This document shows positions 24,027-32,919 of a stretch of 52,409 nt of DNA, piece by piece. Both the position numbers and the translations under genes were made by a program. The stretch is taken from the NCBI RefSeq assembly GCF_946480185.1, contig NZ_CAMLIG010000028.1, positions 1-52,409 on the forward strand, in the 5' to 3' direction. The notes under the pieces were generated by a model. That model did no database searches and was not told the DNA's origin. It saw only the letters and a list, made by a program, of their open reading frames with translations. The DNA comes from an uncultured Pedobacter sp. (GTDB lineage Bacteria; Bacteroidota; Bacteroidia; Sphingobacteriales; Sphingobacteriaceae). The stretch's first letter is position 1. The number at the start of each line of letters is the position of its first letter.

Positions 24027-26876
24027 ATGAAAAAAGAATATATAATCCTTTTTGCTATGCTTTTTACTTTCTGTGGTTTTGTAGCCAATGCGCAACAAGA
24101 TAACGCGATAAGCAAAGATTCGGTAAAAACAGGAAAAGACACAACCAACATTATTTATGAGGGTTTAAGAAACGTAGATACAAGAAGAAATACAGGGGCA
24201 GTTTTTACCCTTTCGGGCGAGGAATTGACTCGAATGACATCTGGAAATCTACTCAACACCTTACAGGGAAGAATTCCCGGTTTAACTGTGGTTACCGGCT
24301 CTGGCGAACCAGGATATGATAACCCAACATTTTACTTGAGAGGGCAAAGCAGTTGGAATATCGCAGGTAATAAAGTGTTAATTTATTTGGATGGTTTTGA
24401 GGTAAACATGAATGCAATCAGCTCTCTTTCTGCTTATGAGATTGAGTCGGTTACCTTACTTAAAGACGCGTCTGCTTTAGCAGTTTATGGTTTAGAAGGT
24501 GGCGCCGGAGTATTGGTGATTAAAACCCGTGAAGGTGCTGTAATGCCTAAAACCAAAATAACTTTGAACGGTAGATACGGAATACAGAGCGTTATTGATT
24601 TACCAACAGTGATGAATGCTTACGATTATACCAGACTTTATAATCAAGCTTTAACTAACGATGGATTGCCTACTAAATATGCTAATCCTGATTTGTATAA
24701 AGCTACAAATGATCCCTTTCATCCCAATGTAAATTGGTATAATGAAACGCTTGGAAAAACTTCTAAAATACAGGATTATAACCTCTCTTTTAGAGGCGGA
24801 AACCCAACAGCAAAGTATTTTGTATTGATGAACTATACCGATTTTACAGGTTTATACAAAGATGCAGATGCCATTGATAAGGATTTCGGAACAAATGCTA
24901 AGTATAGCAAGTTTAACTTACGTGGTAACGTTGAACTTAAGCTGAGCAAAAATTTATCTGTGAAAGCGAACATCACGGGTATTACTGAGGATAAAGATAC
25001 ACCTTCGGGCTTTACCGCTGATCAGTTATTTAACAACTTGATAAGAATACCTGCAGCGGCATTTCCGGTTAAAAATCCTAACAATACTTGGGGTACCAAT
25101 TCGGTTTATAACTTTAACCCCGTACAACTTTTACAGCAGAACGGTGTTTATAATGCACATACTCGAAACTTGCAAACCAGTGTAAGATTCACCGAAAAGT
25201 TAGATTCTTTTGTGCCGGGCTTAGATCTAAACGGCGGTATCTCTTTCAGTAACCAATACATTGGTAACTATATCAAATCATTTACTGTTCCGGCTTATGA
25301 GATCAGTAAAAACGCACAGGATGAGCCTAATTTAGATGTTAACGGTAATCCAATTTATATTACCCGTGGTGCCAGTAGCCAAAGCATTTCCGAAGGAGAA
25401 GTAGGTCACTGGAACAGAACAACGGCTCAGTTTGGTTTAAACTATAACCGCACATTTGGTAAGCAAACTTTTAGCGGAATGGTGCTGGCTAAAAGACAGA
25501 ACTATTCTCATAACGGTTTAATCTACCAAATACGGTCGCAAGGCTTATCTGGTAATCTTACTTATGATTATGATAAAAAATACATTGTGGATTTATCTGC
25601 TTCATACAACGGATCAGATGATTTTGATAAAGGAAACCGATACGGATTTTTTCCTGCACTGGGCTTAGGCTGGGTAGTGTCTGATGAAGATTTCCTTAAA
25701 AATAGTTCTGTAATTAACTTTTTAAAGCTTAGAGGTTCTTATGGCACAGTAGGAAATATCAATGAAAATTACCGTTTTTTATATGAGCAGTGGGGAGTTG
25801 GTGGAAGTGGTTGGATAGTTGGAACCGGAAATACCTCAAAAGGAGGAAGAACCGAAGGTACTATCGCTAACCCAAATGCTTCTTGGGAAAAGAAAAAGGC
25901 GCTTAACGTTGGTATAGATGCAACCTTATGGAAAAATCTATCAGCTACCATAGATGTCTTTAGTGAAAGGCGTACCGGAATTTTAGAAGTTGCATCAGCA
26001 GATGTACCGTCTTATACTGGGTTTAATTTGCCTTTTTTGAATAGTGGTATTGTAAATAACAAAGGTTTTGAGGCTAGTTTAAACTATACTAAAAAATCAA
26101 CAAGCTTTGAATATTATCTCGGAGCATCCGCTGCGTTTGCAAGAAACAAAGTGGTGGAACGCTCTCAAGATGCGCAACCCTACAACTACCTGTATGCAAA
26201 CGGTTACCGATTGGGTCAAATGCGTGGCCTAATCAACACCGGTTTTTACCAAGAATCAGATTTTGATGCGAACGGAAATCTAAAAGCTGGAGTTCCCTCA
26301 TCATCTTATGCAAACGTAAAACCTGGCGATCTAAAGTTTGTTGATCAGGATAAAAACGGAATTATCAATGATTATGATAAAGTTCCAATCGATTATGCAA
26401 AATTGCCGGAGATTACTTTAGGATTCAATTTAGGATTCAAATATAAAAGATTTGATTTTGATGCCTTTTTGCAAAGTGCCTTAAACAGAACCGTGAGTTT
26501 ATTGGACGATGCTTATACCTACACGCATCCTTTTGTTAATAACAATAACATCACTGCTTTTTCTGCCAACAGCTGGACACCGGCAACGGCTCAAACAGCT
26601 ACTTCGCCACGTCTTTCAACTTTAAGCAATGCCAATAACGATCAACAATCAGATTTCTGGTTGCGTAATGGTAACTTCTTAAAACTACGTAGTGTGGAGC
26701 TAGGTTATACCCTGCCACAAAAAGGCGCATTAAAAAAGCTGGATGTAGTTAGGTTTTATATCAACGGAACTAACCTATTAAGCTTTGATAAAATAAGCGA
26801 TTTAGAAGCTGAAAGACTTTCAATGGGCTACCCATTAATGAAAGCAGTAAGTTTTGGTTTAAGAATGAAATTTTAA
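24027..26876 (+). CDS. SusC/RagA TonB-dependent receptor, short N-terminus
   Basis: A 949-residue SusC-type importer with a signal peptide (cleavage after ANAQ, residue 23). It has no STN domain and no carboxypeptidase-regulatory-like domain; the plug starts almost at once (TLSGEELTRMTSGNLLNTLQGRIPGL) and includes LKDASALAVYGLEGGAGVLVIKTREG, where GSRGANG is usual. The barrel ends FGLRMKF. It forms a second pair with the following SusD, whose start overlaps this stop (TAATG). Without STN it cannot signal through FecR by the usual route. Confidence 0.93.
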   Translation: MKKEYIILFAMLFTFCGFVANAQQDNAISKDSVKTGKDTTNIIYEGLRNVDTRRNTGAVFTLSGEELTRMTSGNLLNTLQGRIPGLTVVTGSGEPGYDNPTFYLRGQSSWNIAGNKVLIYLDGFEVNMNAISSLSAYEIESVTLLKDASALAVYGLEGGAGVLVIKTREGAVMPKTKITLNGRYGIQSVIDLPTVMNAYDYTRLYNQALTNDGLPTKYANPDLYKATNDPFHPNVNWYNETLGKTSKIQDYNLSFRGGNPTAKYFVLMNYTDFTGLYKDADAIDKDFGTNAKYSKFNLRGNVELKLSKNLSVKANITGITEDKDTPSGFTADQLFNNLIRIPAAAFPVKNPNNTWGTNSVYNFNPVQLLQQNGVYNAHTRNLQTSVRFTEKLDSFVPGLDLNGGISFSNQYIGNYIKSFTVPAYEISKNAQDEPNLDVNGNPIYITRGASSQSISEGEVGHWNRTTAQFGLNYNRTFGKQTFSGMVLAKRQNYSHNGLIYQIRSQGLSGNLTYDYDKKYIVDLSASYNGSDDFDKGNRYGFFPALGLGWVVSDEDFLKNSSVINFLKLRGSYGTVGNINENYRFLYEQWGVGGSGWIVGTGNTSKGGRTEGTIANPNASWEKKKALNVGIDATLWKNLSATIDVFSERRTGILEVASADVPSYTGFNLPFLNSGIVNNKGFEASLNYTKKSTSFEYYLGASAAFARNKVVERSQDAQPYNYLYANGYRLGQMRGLINTGFYQESDFDANGNLKAGVPSSSYANVKPGDLKFVDQDKNGIINDYDKVPIDYAKLPEITLGFNLGFKYKRFDFDAFLQSALNRTVSLLDDAYTYTHPFVNNNNITAFSANSWTPATAQTATSPRLSTLSNANNDQQSDFWLRNGNFLKLRSVELGYTLPQKGALKKLDVVRFYINGTNLLSFDKISDLEAERLSMGYPLMKAVSFGLRMKF

Positions 26877-28597
26877 TGATGAACTCTTATAAACATCAGA
26901 CAATGAAAGTAACTCGTTATATCATCATATTATTAATATTAGGAACTACGCTTAATGCGTGTAAAAAAGATTTCCTAAATGTAAAAACGGTAGATGCAGA
27001 TATACCTATCGCACAATTATATTCCAATTATAACTACGTTCAAGACGTAGTGTGGAATGTTTACAGTTACCTGCCAGATGGCTTTGATAATTTGGATATG
27101 GAAGCTGCAACTGATAATGCCGAAAGCACCAACGTGAGCTCAAGATCACAAACCTTTAATTACGGAATTTGGAACCAGTATAACAATCCGGATGATGTTT
27201 GGAACCGTAATTTTGACGGTATCCGCCAGGCAAATCTTTACCTAAAGAATAAGGACAAAGCTGATATTTCATACATAAAGGATAAGATTACCTCAACAGA
27301 TTCTACTACTTATTTTAACGCCAGAAACAATATTAAGTTTATGGAGGGCGAGGTTTTGTTTTTGAAAGCTTACTTCTATTTTGAGCTGGTAAAACGCTAC
27401 GGTGGCGTACCCATTTTTGAAGAGCCCTTGGATTATAAAGATCAGGCAACTTGGAAAAATGTACCTCGTAATTCTGTAGATGAGTGTTTAAAATATATTG
27501 CAAGGCTTTGTGATAAAGCAGCCACAATTATCCCTACAGATTTAGGTCCGTATTCATGGTATGATGCCGGCAGGGTGACCAATGGTGCTATTTTGGCTCT
27601 TAAGTCAAGAGTCTTACTATACGGGGCAAGTCCCTTGTTTAAAGATTTAGGCTCAACCACAACTTGGGCGCAGGCCGCTAAAGCATCTTATGATGTTATA
27701 CATTTAAATGCCTATAGTTTGGATGCCAATTATAATAATCTTTTCGGCGCCAACAATACCACCTCTCCCGAACTTATTTTTTACCGTCGTTATGGATCTA
27801 TAAATTGGTTAGAGTATAATAATTTTCCAATTGCTTTTGAAAACAGTAACGGAAATAGCATTACGCCAACTCAAAACTTTGTTGATGGGTTTGAGGTGCT
27901 ACAAAAAGATGGCGGTGGAAATATAATCGGTGCCGTTCCTTTTGATTGGAATAACCCTGCTCATACTGCCAATCCTTACCAAAACAGAGACCCACGTTTA
28001 GTAGCAACGGTAACTTATAATGACAAAACCTTTAAATCAAGTCAAATCCAAACTTATACCGGCGGTAACAGCGGTTTGCCAAAGCAAAATGCAACCAAAA
28101 CAGGTTACTATCTTTCTAAATGGATTAATTCTTCGGTTGATTTGCTCAACAATACTAAAACCAACCACACATGGTCATACTTTAGATACGGTGAAATCCT
28201 GTTGAACTACGCTGAAGCAATGTTTAATGCTTACGGTGCAGATGCAGATCCGCAGGCTTACGGAATGACAGCCCTACAGGCAATTAACAAAGTTAGACAA
28301 AGAGTAAACATGCCTGCAATAACTTCTGGCCAATTGAATCAGGCGAGAATAGAGCATGAAAGAAATGTGGAACTAGGTTTTGAGGGTCAGCGTTTTTGGG
28401 ATGTGAGAAGATGGAAAAAAGGAACAGCTTATTTTAAAGCTCCCGTTAACAGAATTGATATTACTAAAACCGGAACTACTTTTTCTTACAGCGTTAAGAA
28501 ATTAGAGGATAGATCTTTTGAGGAAAAAATGAATTTATACCCAATTCCTCAGAGCGAAATCAGCAAAACAAATTGGACACAAAATGCAAATTGGTAA
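26876..28597 (+). CDS. SusD/RagB family surface glycan-binding lipoprotein
   Basis: A 573-residue SusD-type lipoprotein. The signal LLILGTTLNAC gives the lipidated cysteine, with KKDFL next. The start overlaps the stop of the preceding SusC; an ATG at 26903 gives a more compact signal peptide and is an equally good choice. FLKAYFYFELVKRYGGVPIFEEPL (TPR helix) and the C-terminal NVELGFEGQRFWDVRRWKKG are clear family marks. It is the partner of the short SusC. Confidence 0.95.
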   Translation: MMNSYKHQTMKVTRYIIILLILGTTLNACKKDFLNVKTVDADIPIAQLYSNYNYVQDVVWNVYSYLPDGFDNLDMEAATDNAESTNVSSRSQTFNYGIWNQYNNPDDVWNRNFDGIRQANLYLKNKDKADISYIKDKITSTDSTTYFNARNNIKFMEGEVLFLKAYFYFELVKRYGGVPIFEEPLDYKDQATWKNVPRNSVDECLKYIARLCDKAATIIPTDLGPYSWYDAGRVTNGAILALKSRVLLYGASPLFKDLGSTTTWAQAAKASYDVIHLNAYSLDANYNNLFGANNTTSPELIFYRRYGSINWLEYNNFPIAFENSNGNSITPTQNFVDGFEVLQKDGGGNIIGAVPFDWNNPAHTANPYQNRDPRLVATVTYNDKTFKSSQIQTYTGGNSGLPKQNATKTGYYLSKWINSSVDLLNNTKTNHTWSYFRYGEILLNYAEAMFNAYGADADPQAYGMTALQAINKVRQRVNMPAITSGQLNQARIEHERNVELGFEGQRFWDVRRWKKGTAYFKAPVNRIDITKTGTTFSYSVKKLEDRSFEEKMNLYPIPQSEISKTNWTQNANW

Positions 28598-28702
28598 TTG
28601 GTTTATCAAAGTAAGGTTGTCGTTTTATTATGCCAATGACCTTTTCACCAAACCGCTTACATTAACACATACATGGATAATAATCATTAAAAAATAGTCG
28701 AT

Positions 28703-29737
28703 ATGAGAATTACATCCCCAATTTTAAAAAGCTTAGTTGTTGTGTTGCTCGTTTTGGCAGCCTGTAAGCAAGAAACCATTCAGGGCATAAAGGCAACTGA
28801 AACGGTAAAGGTATATTTTCCCGATGCGGAAAAGCCGAATGGTTTGTTAGAAGCGATCACTCAAACCAATATGGTAGTGGATTCAGTTGCGCAAACGGTT
28901 AATTTTCCCGTGCCAATTTATCGTGGTGGATTTTACGATTTAAAATCATTTACCGTTGACGCAAGTGTAGATAATAGCGCAATTTCAGCATTAATCCAAG
29001 CTGGGACTTTACCTGCAAACACGGTAGTTTTAAGTCCGGATAGTTATACCATTACTCAAAAAGATTCTTTAAAAACAGACAATAATATTCTAAAAGGAGC
29101 GGTAACGGCAATGGTAAAAAAATCCAGCTTAAGCGGTTATGCCGGCAAGGTAGTGGCCTTGGGTTTAAAAATAGCAAATCCATCAATGTATGAAATCAAT
29201 GCAGATTTGAGCAAAGTCATCATTTATTTTAATGTAGATGATTTGTTAGATCGGATTACTCCTAAAGATAATATGATCGATAAAACGAAATGGGTAAATC
29301 TAAAGATTGCTAATAATGGAAACGTGAAATTTGAGATAAACCCGAATGGAACTATTCTGGCATCTGGCGGTAATGGTGGACATGCAGGTGTTTATCAAAC
29401 TGTCGAAGTAAGAGCAAACAAGCATTATAAAATAGATTTAAAAGTAAAAGGCTCTGGTGCAACAGATACTTGGTTTGAGGTTTATGTGAGCCAAACAGCC
29501 CCTGTTCAAGGTTCAGATTATACTGCTGGCGGAACAAGAATTGGATTGAATACTTGGAACGGTTGTGGGAAAACCAGTTTCGATGGTTTACTGTCTGCAA
29601 TTAAATGTTCGGGAAGTGGAAATACGGTGAGTTTTGCTACCGCCGGAACCGCGTACATTGTAATTAAATCTGGGGGTTCAAGTTTAGGTACTGCCGGTAT
29701 TACCATGTCTGATATAGATTTCAGAAGAATAGACTAA
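28703..29737 (+). CDS. DUF1735-type surface glycan-binding lipoprotein
   Basis: A 344-residue lipoprotein with lipobox VLAAC (C21). Residues about 30-180 look like the DUF1735 beta domain common in SusE-position proteins; about 190-343 form a beta-sandwich that looks like a carbohydrate-binding or DUF5013-type domain (NGGHAGVYQTVEVRANKHYKI, ending MSDIDFRRID). Its position directly after two SusC/SusD pairs and before the GH30 genes fits a surface glycan-binding protein. Ligand specificity is not readable. Confidence 0.75.
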   Translation: MRITSPILKSLVVVLLVLAACKQETIQGIKATETVKVYFPDAEKPNGLLEAITQTNMVVDSVAQTVNFPVPIYRGGFYDLKSFTVDASVDNSAISALIQAGTLPANTVVLSPDSYTITQKDSLKTDNNILKGAVTAMVKKSSLSGYAGKVVALGLKIANPSMYEINADLSKVIIYFNVDDLLDRITPKDNMIDKTKWVNLKIANNGNVKFEINPNGTILASGGNGGHAGVYQTVEVRANKHYKIDLKVKGSGATDTWFEVYVSQTAPVQGSDYTAGGTRIGLNTWNGCGKTSFDGLLSAIKCSGSGNTVSFATAGTAYIVIKSGGSSLGTAGITMSDIDFRRID

Positions 29738-29741
29738 ATAA

Positions 29742-29818
29742 ATAACCCGAGTTTAATACTCTAAAAACAAATTTATGGCGTTTCTTAAAAAGATCGTAGG
29801 TTATTACACTCGGGTTAT
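29742..29818 (+). repeat. 11-bp inverted repeat between SGBP and GH30 genes
   Basis: ATAACCCGAGT (29742-29752) and ACTCGGGTTAT (29808-29818) are perfectly complementary with a 55-base interval. It begins 5 bases after the stop codon. With no T tract it may be a partial terminator or a processing hairpin that sets the enzyme-to-receptor transcript ratio. Confidence 0.5.
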
Positions 29819-29876
29819 CATTTCTTAAAAAATTGCGAAATACGAAGCGTATTTCTTCCAGTTAGTAAACCACCAA

Positions 29877-31307
29877 ATGAAAAAAAGCTTTAAAAAGCCA
29901 AAACTAATAATTGTTTTTTTAGCAATAGGTTCCTGTTTTTTATTATTTCAGTGTACGCCAAAATTAAATTCAACATCAAAATTAAAAGCGGTTAATTTTT
30001 GGTTAACGGATCCTAAGGCAAACATTTTATTTGAGCAACAGCCCGTGTTAACTGCAAGGGCTGATCAAAATTATGAGGTGATCACCATAAATCAAAAAAC
30101 CAAATATCAAAGTATGGATGGTTTTGGTTATTGCCTTACCGGAGGAAGTGCCCGCTTGCTGGCTCAAATGGAAAAGGGGACAAGAACAAAATTGCTAAGA
30201 GAACTATTTTCTGCAGATGGAAACGGGATAGGAACCAGCTATTTGCGCTTAAGCATTGGCGCATCTGATTTAAGTGATAGCGTTTTTACTTACGATGATT
30301 TACCTGCCGGAGAAACTGATGTGGAGATGAAAAAGTTTAGCATCGCCCAAGAGCAAGTTTATTTAATCCCGATGTTAAAAGAGATTTTGGCCATTCAACC
30401 AGGCATAAAAATTTTAGGTTCGCCATGGTCGCCCCCGGTTTGGATGAAAAGCAACCAAAATTCTAAAGGCGGAAGTTTAAAGCCAGAATTTTACGATGCT
30501 TATGCGCTTTACTTTGCAAAATATATTGAAGCAATGGCAAAAGAAGGAATTGCCATTGACGCCATCACTGTACAAAACGAACCTTTAAACCCAAAGAATA
30601 ACCCAAGTTTGTTAATGCTGGCGCAGGAACAGGCAAATTTTATCAAACAAAGTTTAGGTCCGGCTTTTAAAAGGGCAAACATTAAAACCAAGATTATTGT
30701 TTACGATCATAATGCGGACCGACCGGATTATCCAGCAACAATTTACCAAGACAAAGAAGCTTCAAAGTATGTTGACGGTGCTGCATTTCATTTATATGGA
30801 GGAAAAATTGATGCGCTCAGTAGCCTCCACGATGCTTACCCAGACAAAAATTTATACTTCACAGAAGAATGGGTTGGTGCGCCTGGCAATTTGCCAAAGG
30901 ATTTAAAGTGGCATACCAGCCAATTAATTATTGGTGCAACACGCAATTGGTGCAAAAATGTTTTGGAGTGGAATTTAGCTGCAGATGCCAATTATAATCC
31001 GCATACGCCGGGTGGCTGTACTCAATGTTTAGGGGCCGTTACCATTAACGGAAACCAATTGCAAAGAAATCCAGCTTATTATATCATTGCCCATGCCTCC
31101 AAATTTGTGCGCCCCGGCGCTTTAAGAATTGAATCAAATAAATTATTGGATGTGCCAAATGTTGCCTTTTTAAATAAAGACAGTTCGATTGTTTTGATAG
31201 CGGTTAACACAAGCGAAACGGCAAAGTCTTTTCAAATAAAAAGTAGAAAAGCAAGTTACGTAGCCTCATTAAATAGCGGAGCAGTGGGGACATTTGTATT
31301 ACACTAA
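29877..31307 (+). CDS. GH30 glycoside hydrolase, lipoprotein (probable endo-beta-1,6-glucanase)
   Basis: A 476-residue GH30 enzyme with a lipoprotein-type signal (FLLFQC, C26), so it is probably on the cell surface. The acid/base is E235 in VQNEP and the nucleophile E330 in YFTEEW, as in clan GH-A. DGFGYCLTGGSA (81-92) and GSPWSPPVWMK (181-191) are typical GH30 blocks. GH30_3 enzymes cut beta-1,6-glucan; other subfamilies cut glucosylceramide or xylan, so the substrate is inference from the locus. It closely resembles the next gene, suggesting tandem duplication. Confidence 0.88.
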   Translation: MKKSFKKPKLIIVFLAIGSCFLLFQCTPKLNSTSKLKAVNFWLTDPKANILFEQQPVLTARADQNYEVITINQKTKYQSMDGFGYCLTGGSARLLAQMEKGTRTKLLRELFSADGNGIGTSYLRLSIGASDLSDSVFTYDDLPAGETDVEMKKFSIAQEQVYLIPMLKEILAIQPGIKILGSPWSPPVWMKSNQNSKGGSLKPEFYDAYALYFAKYIEAMAKEGIAIDAITVQNEPLNPKNNPSLLMLAQEQANFIKQSLGPAFKRANIKTKIIVYDHNADRPDYPATIYQDKEASKYVDGAAFHLYGGKIDALSSLHDAYPDKNLYFTEEWVGAPGNLPKDLKWHTSQLIIGATRNWCKNVLEWNLAADANYNPHTPGGCTQCLGAVTINGNQLQRNPAYYIIAHASKFVRPGALRIESNKLLDVPNVAFLNKDSSIVLIAVNTSETAKSFQIKSRKASYVASLNSGAVGTFVLH

Positions 31308-31315
31308 TATTAGTG

Positions 31316-31426
31316 ATGGATGAATTGAGGAAGTCTGCAAGTGCTAATGATGGATATAAGGCGCTTATTTACTATTACATCAAAGATTCGCCTTATTTGA
31401 AAAATAAATTCAGATCGCCTTGGTAA
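31316..31426 (+). other. Small 36-codon frame, possible remnant
   Basis: An ATG frame of 36 codons between the first two GH30 genes, starting MDELRKSASANDGYK and ending FRSPW. Its composition is protein-like, but I do not recognise it and no ribosome binding site is clear. It may be the tail of a deleted gene or chance. Confidence 0.25.
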
Positions 31427-31454
31427 TTAACAAACCAATTTTTATACCTATCCT

Positions 31455-32906
31455 ATGAATAAAATTAGATTTTCAATACTGAGTTTAGGTCTGCTTTTGC
31501 TAAGTTTTAGCGCTTGTAAAGATAAGAAGAGCGCAACGCCAGAAGTTACAGTGCCGCCAGTAACACCACCAACTTCACAAAAGTCGGATATGGCTTGTTG
31601 GCTCACCAATGCAGATCAATCTGCCTTGTTTCAAGAACAAAATGTTTCATTAGTTTTTAAAAGTGGCCAAAACAACGATGCAACTATTTTAGTAGATACT
31701 GCCACTACCTATCAAACGATTGATGGTTTTGGATATGCTTTAACAGACGGAAGCGCAAGTTTGATGAATGCTTTAAGTGCAGATAAAAAATCGGCAATTT
31801 TAGAGCAATTATTTGCGACAGATAAAACCAATATCGGCGTAAGCTACTTACGAATAAGTATTGGTGCCTCAGATTTAAGTGCAACACCTTACACTTTTGA
31901 TGATATGCCGGCCGGGCAAACCGATGTGGATCTACAACATTTTAACATGGATAAAGCCATGCAGGATTTAGTGCCTATTCTAAAGAAAATCATCGCGATA
32001 AATCCTACAATTAAAATTTTGGGTTCTCCTTGGACCGCACCAGCTTGGATGAAAACCAATACATCATTTAAAGATGGGGGTTTAAAGCCAGAATACTATC
32101 AAACGTATGCAAAGTATTTGGTCAAATTTATAAAGAAGATGAAGGAAGAAGGGATTGTAATAGATGCAATTACCCCACAAAACGAACCCTTAAATGCATA
32201 TAATAATCCAAGTATGGTAATGCAGGCCAAGGAACAGGCTAGTTTTATCAAAACAGCTTTAGGACCAGTTTTTTCGCAAGAAGGCATCAAAACGAAAATT
32301 ATTATTTGGGATCATAATGCAGACCGACCAGCATATCCGATAGAAATTTTAAACGACCCGGACGCGAGACAATATGTAGATGGCTCTGCTTTTCACCTTT
32401 ACAACGGCAATATTTCGACACTGAGCCAAGTTAGAGATGCCTATCCTGATAAAGGAATTTATTTTACTGAACAATGGATTGGTGCTCCAGGTAATTTTGC
32501 TGGCGATTTAAAATGGCATATCGAAAACCTAATTATCGGTGCTACCAGAAACTGGAGCAAAAATGTATTAGAATGGAATTTAGCAGCCGATGATAATTAC
32601 CAACCCCATACAGACGGTGGTTGTAGTACATGCCTGGGTGCAATTACCGTAAATACAGCGGTAAAGAAAAATACAGCATATTACATCATTGCACATGCTT
32701 CAAAATTTGTACGTCCTGGTTCTGTAAGGATAGCATCCAACCAAATCACAGATTTGCCCAACGTTGCCTTTAAAACGCCTAATGGAAAAAAAGTATTAAT
32801 TGTTTTAAATAAGGCGGGCTTTACGCAATCATTTAATATTAAATTTAACGATAAAACAGTTTCAACATCTCTAAAGTCAGGTTCGGTAGCAACCTACATT
32901 TGGTAA
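31455..32906 (+). CDS. GH30 glycoside hydrolase, lipoprotein (probable endo-beta-1,6-glucanase)
   Basis: A 483-residue GH30 enzyme with lipobox SFSAC (C21); the CKDKK start of the mature protein and a Pro/Thr-rich linker (residues 28-41) fit a surface-exposed lipoprotein. The acid/base is E244 in PQNEP and the nucleophile E339 in YFTEQW. It is about 60 percent identical by eye to the preceding GH30, including the unusual GGC...CLG cysteine pair, so the two form a tandem pair. The third GH30 starts 13 bases after this stop. Confidence 0.88.
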   Translation: MNKIRFSILSLGLLLLSFSACKDKKSATPEVTVPPVTPPTSQKSDMACWLTNADQSALFQEQNVSLVFKSGQNNDATILVDTATTYQTIDGFGYALTDGSASLMNALSADKKSAILEQLFATDKTNIGVSYLRISIGASDLSATPYTFDDMPAGQTDVDLQHFNMDKAMQDLVPILKKIIAINPTIKILGSPWTAPAWMKTNTSFKDGGLKPEYYQTYAKYLVKFIKKMKEEGIVIDAITPQNEPLNAYNNPSMVMQAKEQASFIKTALGPVFSQEGIKTKIIIWDHNADRPAYPIEILNDPDARQYVDGSAFHLYNGNISTLSQVRDAYPDKGIYFTEQWIGAPGNFAGDLKWHIENLIIGATRNWSKNVLEWNLAADDNYQPHTDGGCSTCLGAITVNTAVKKNTAYYIIAHASKFVRPGSVRIASNQITDLPNVAFKTPNGKKVLIVLNKAGFTQSFNIKFNDKTVSTSLKSGSVATYIW

Positions 32907-32919
32907 TTCTAATAGTACT

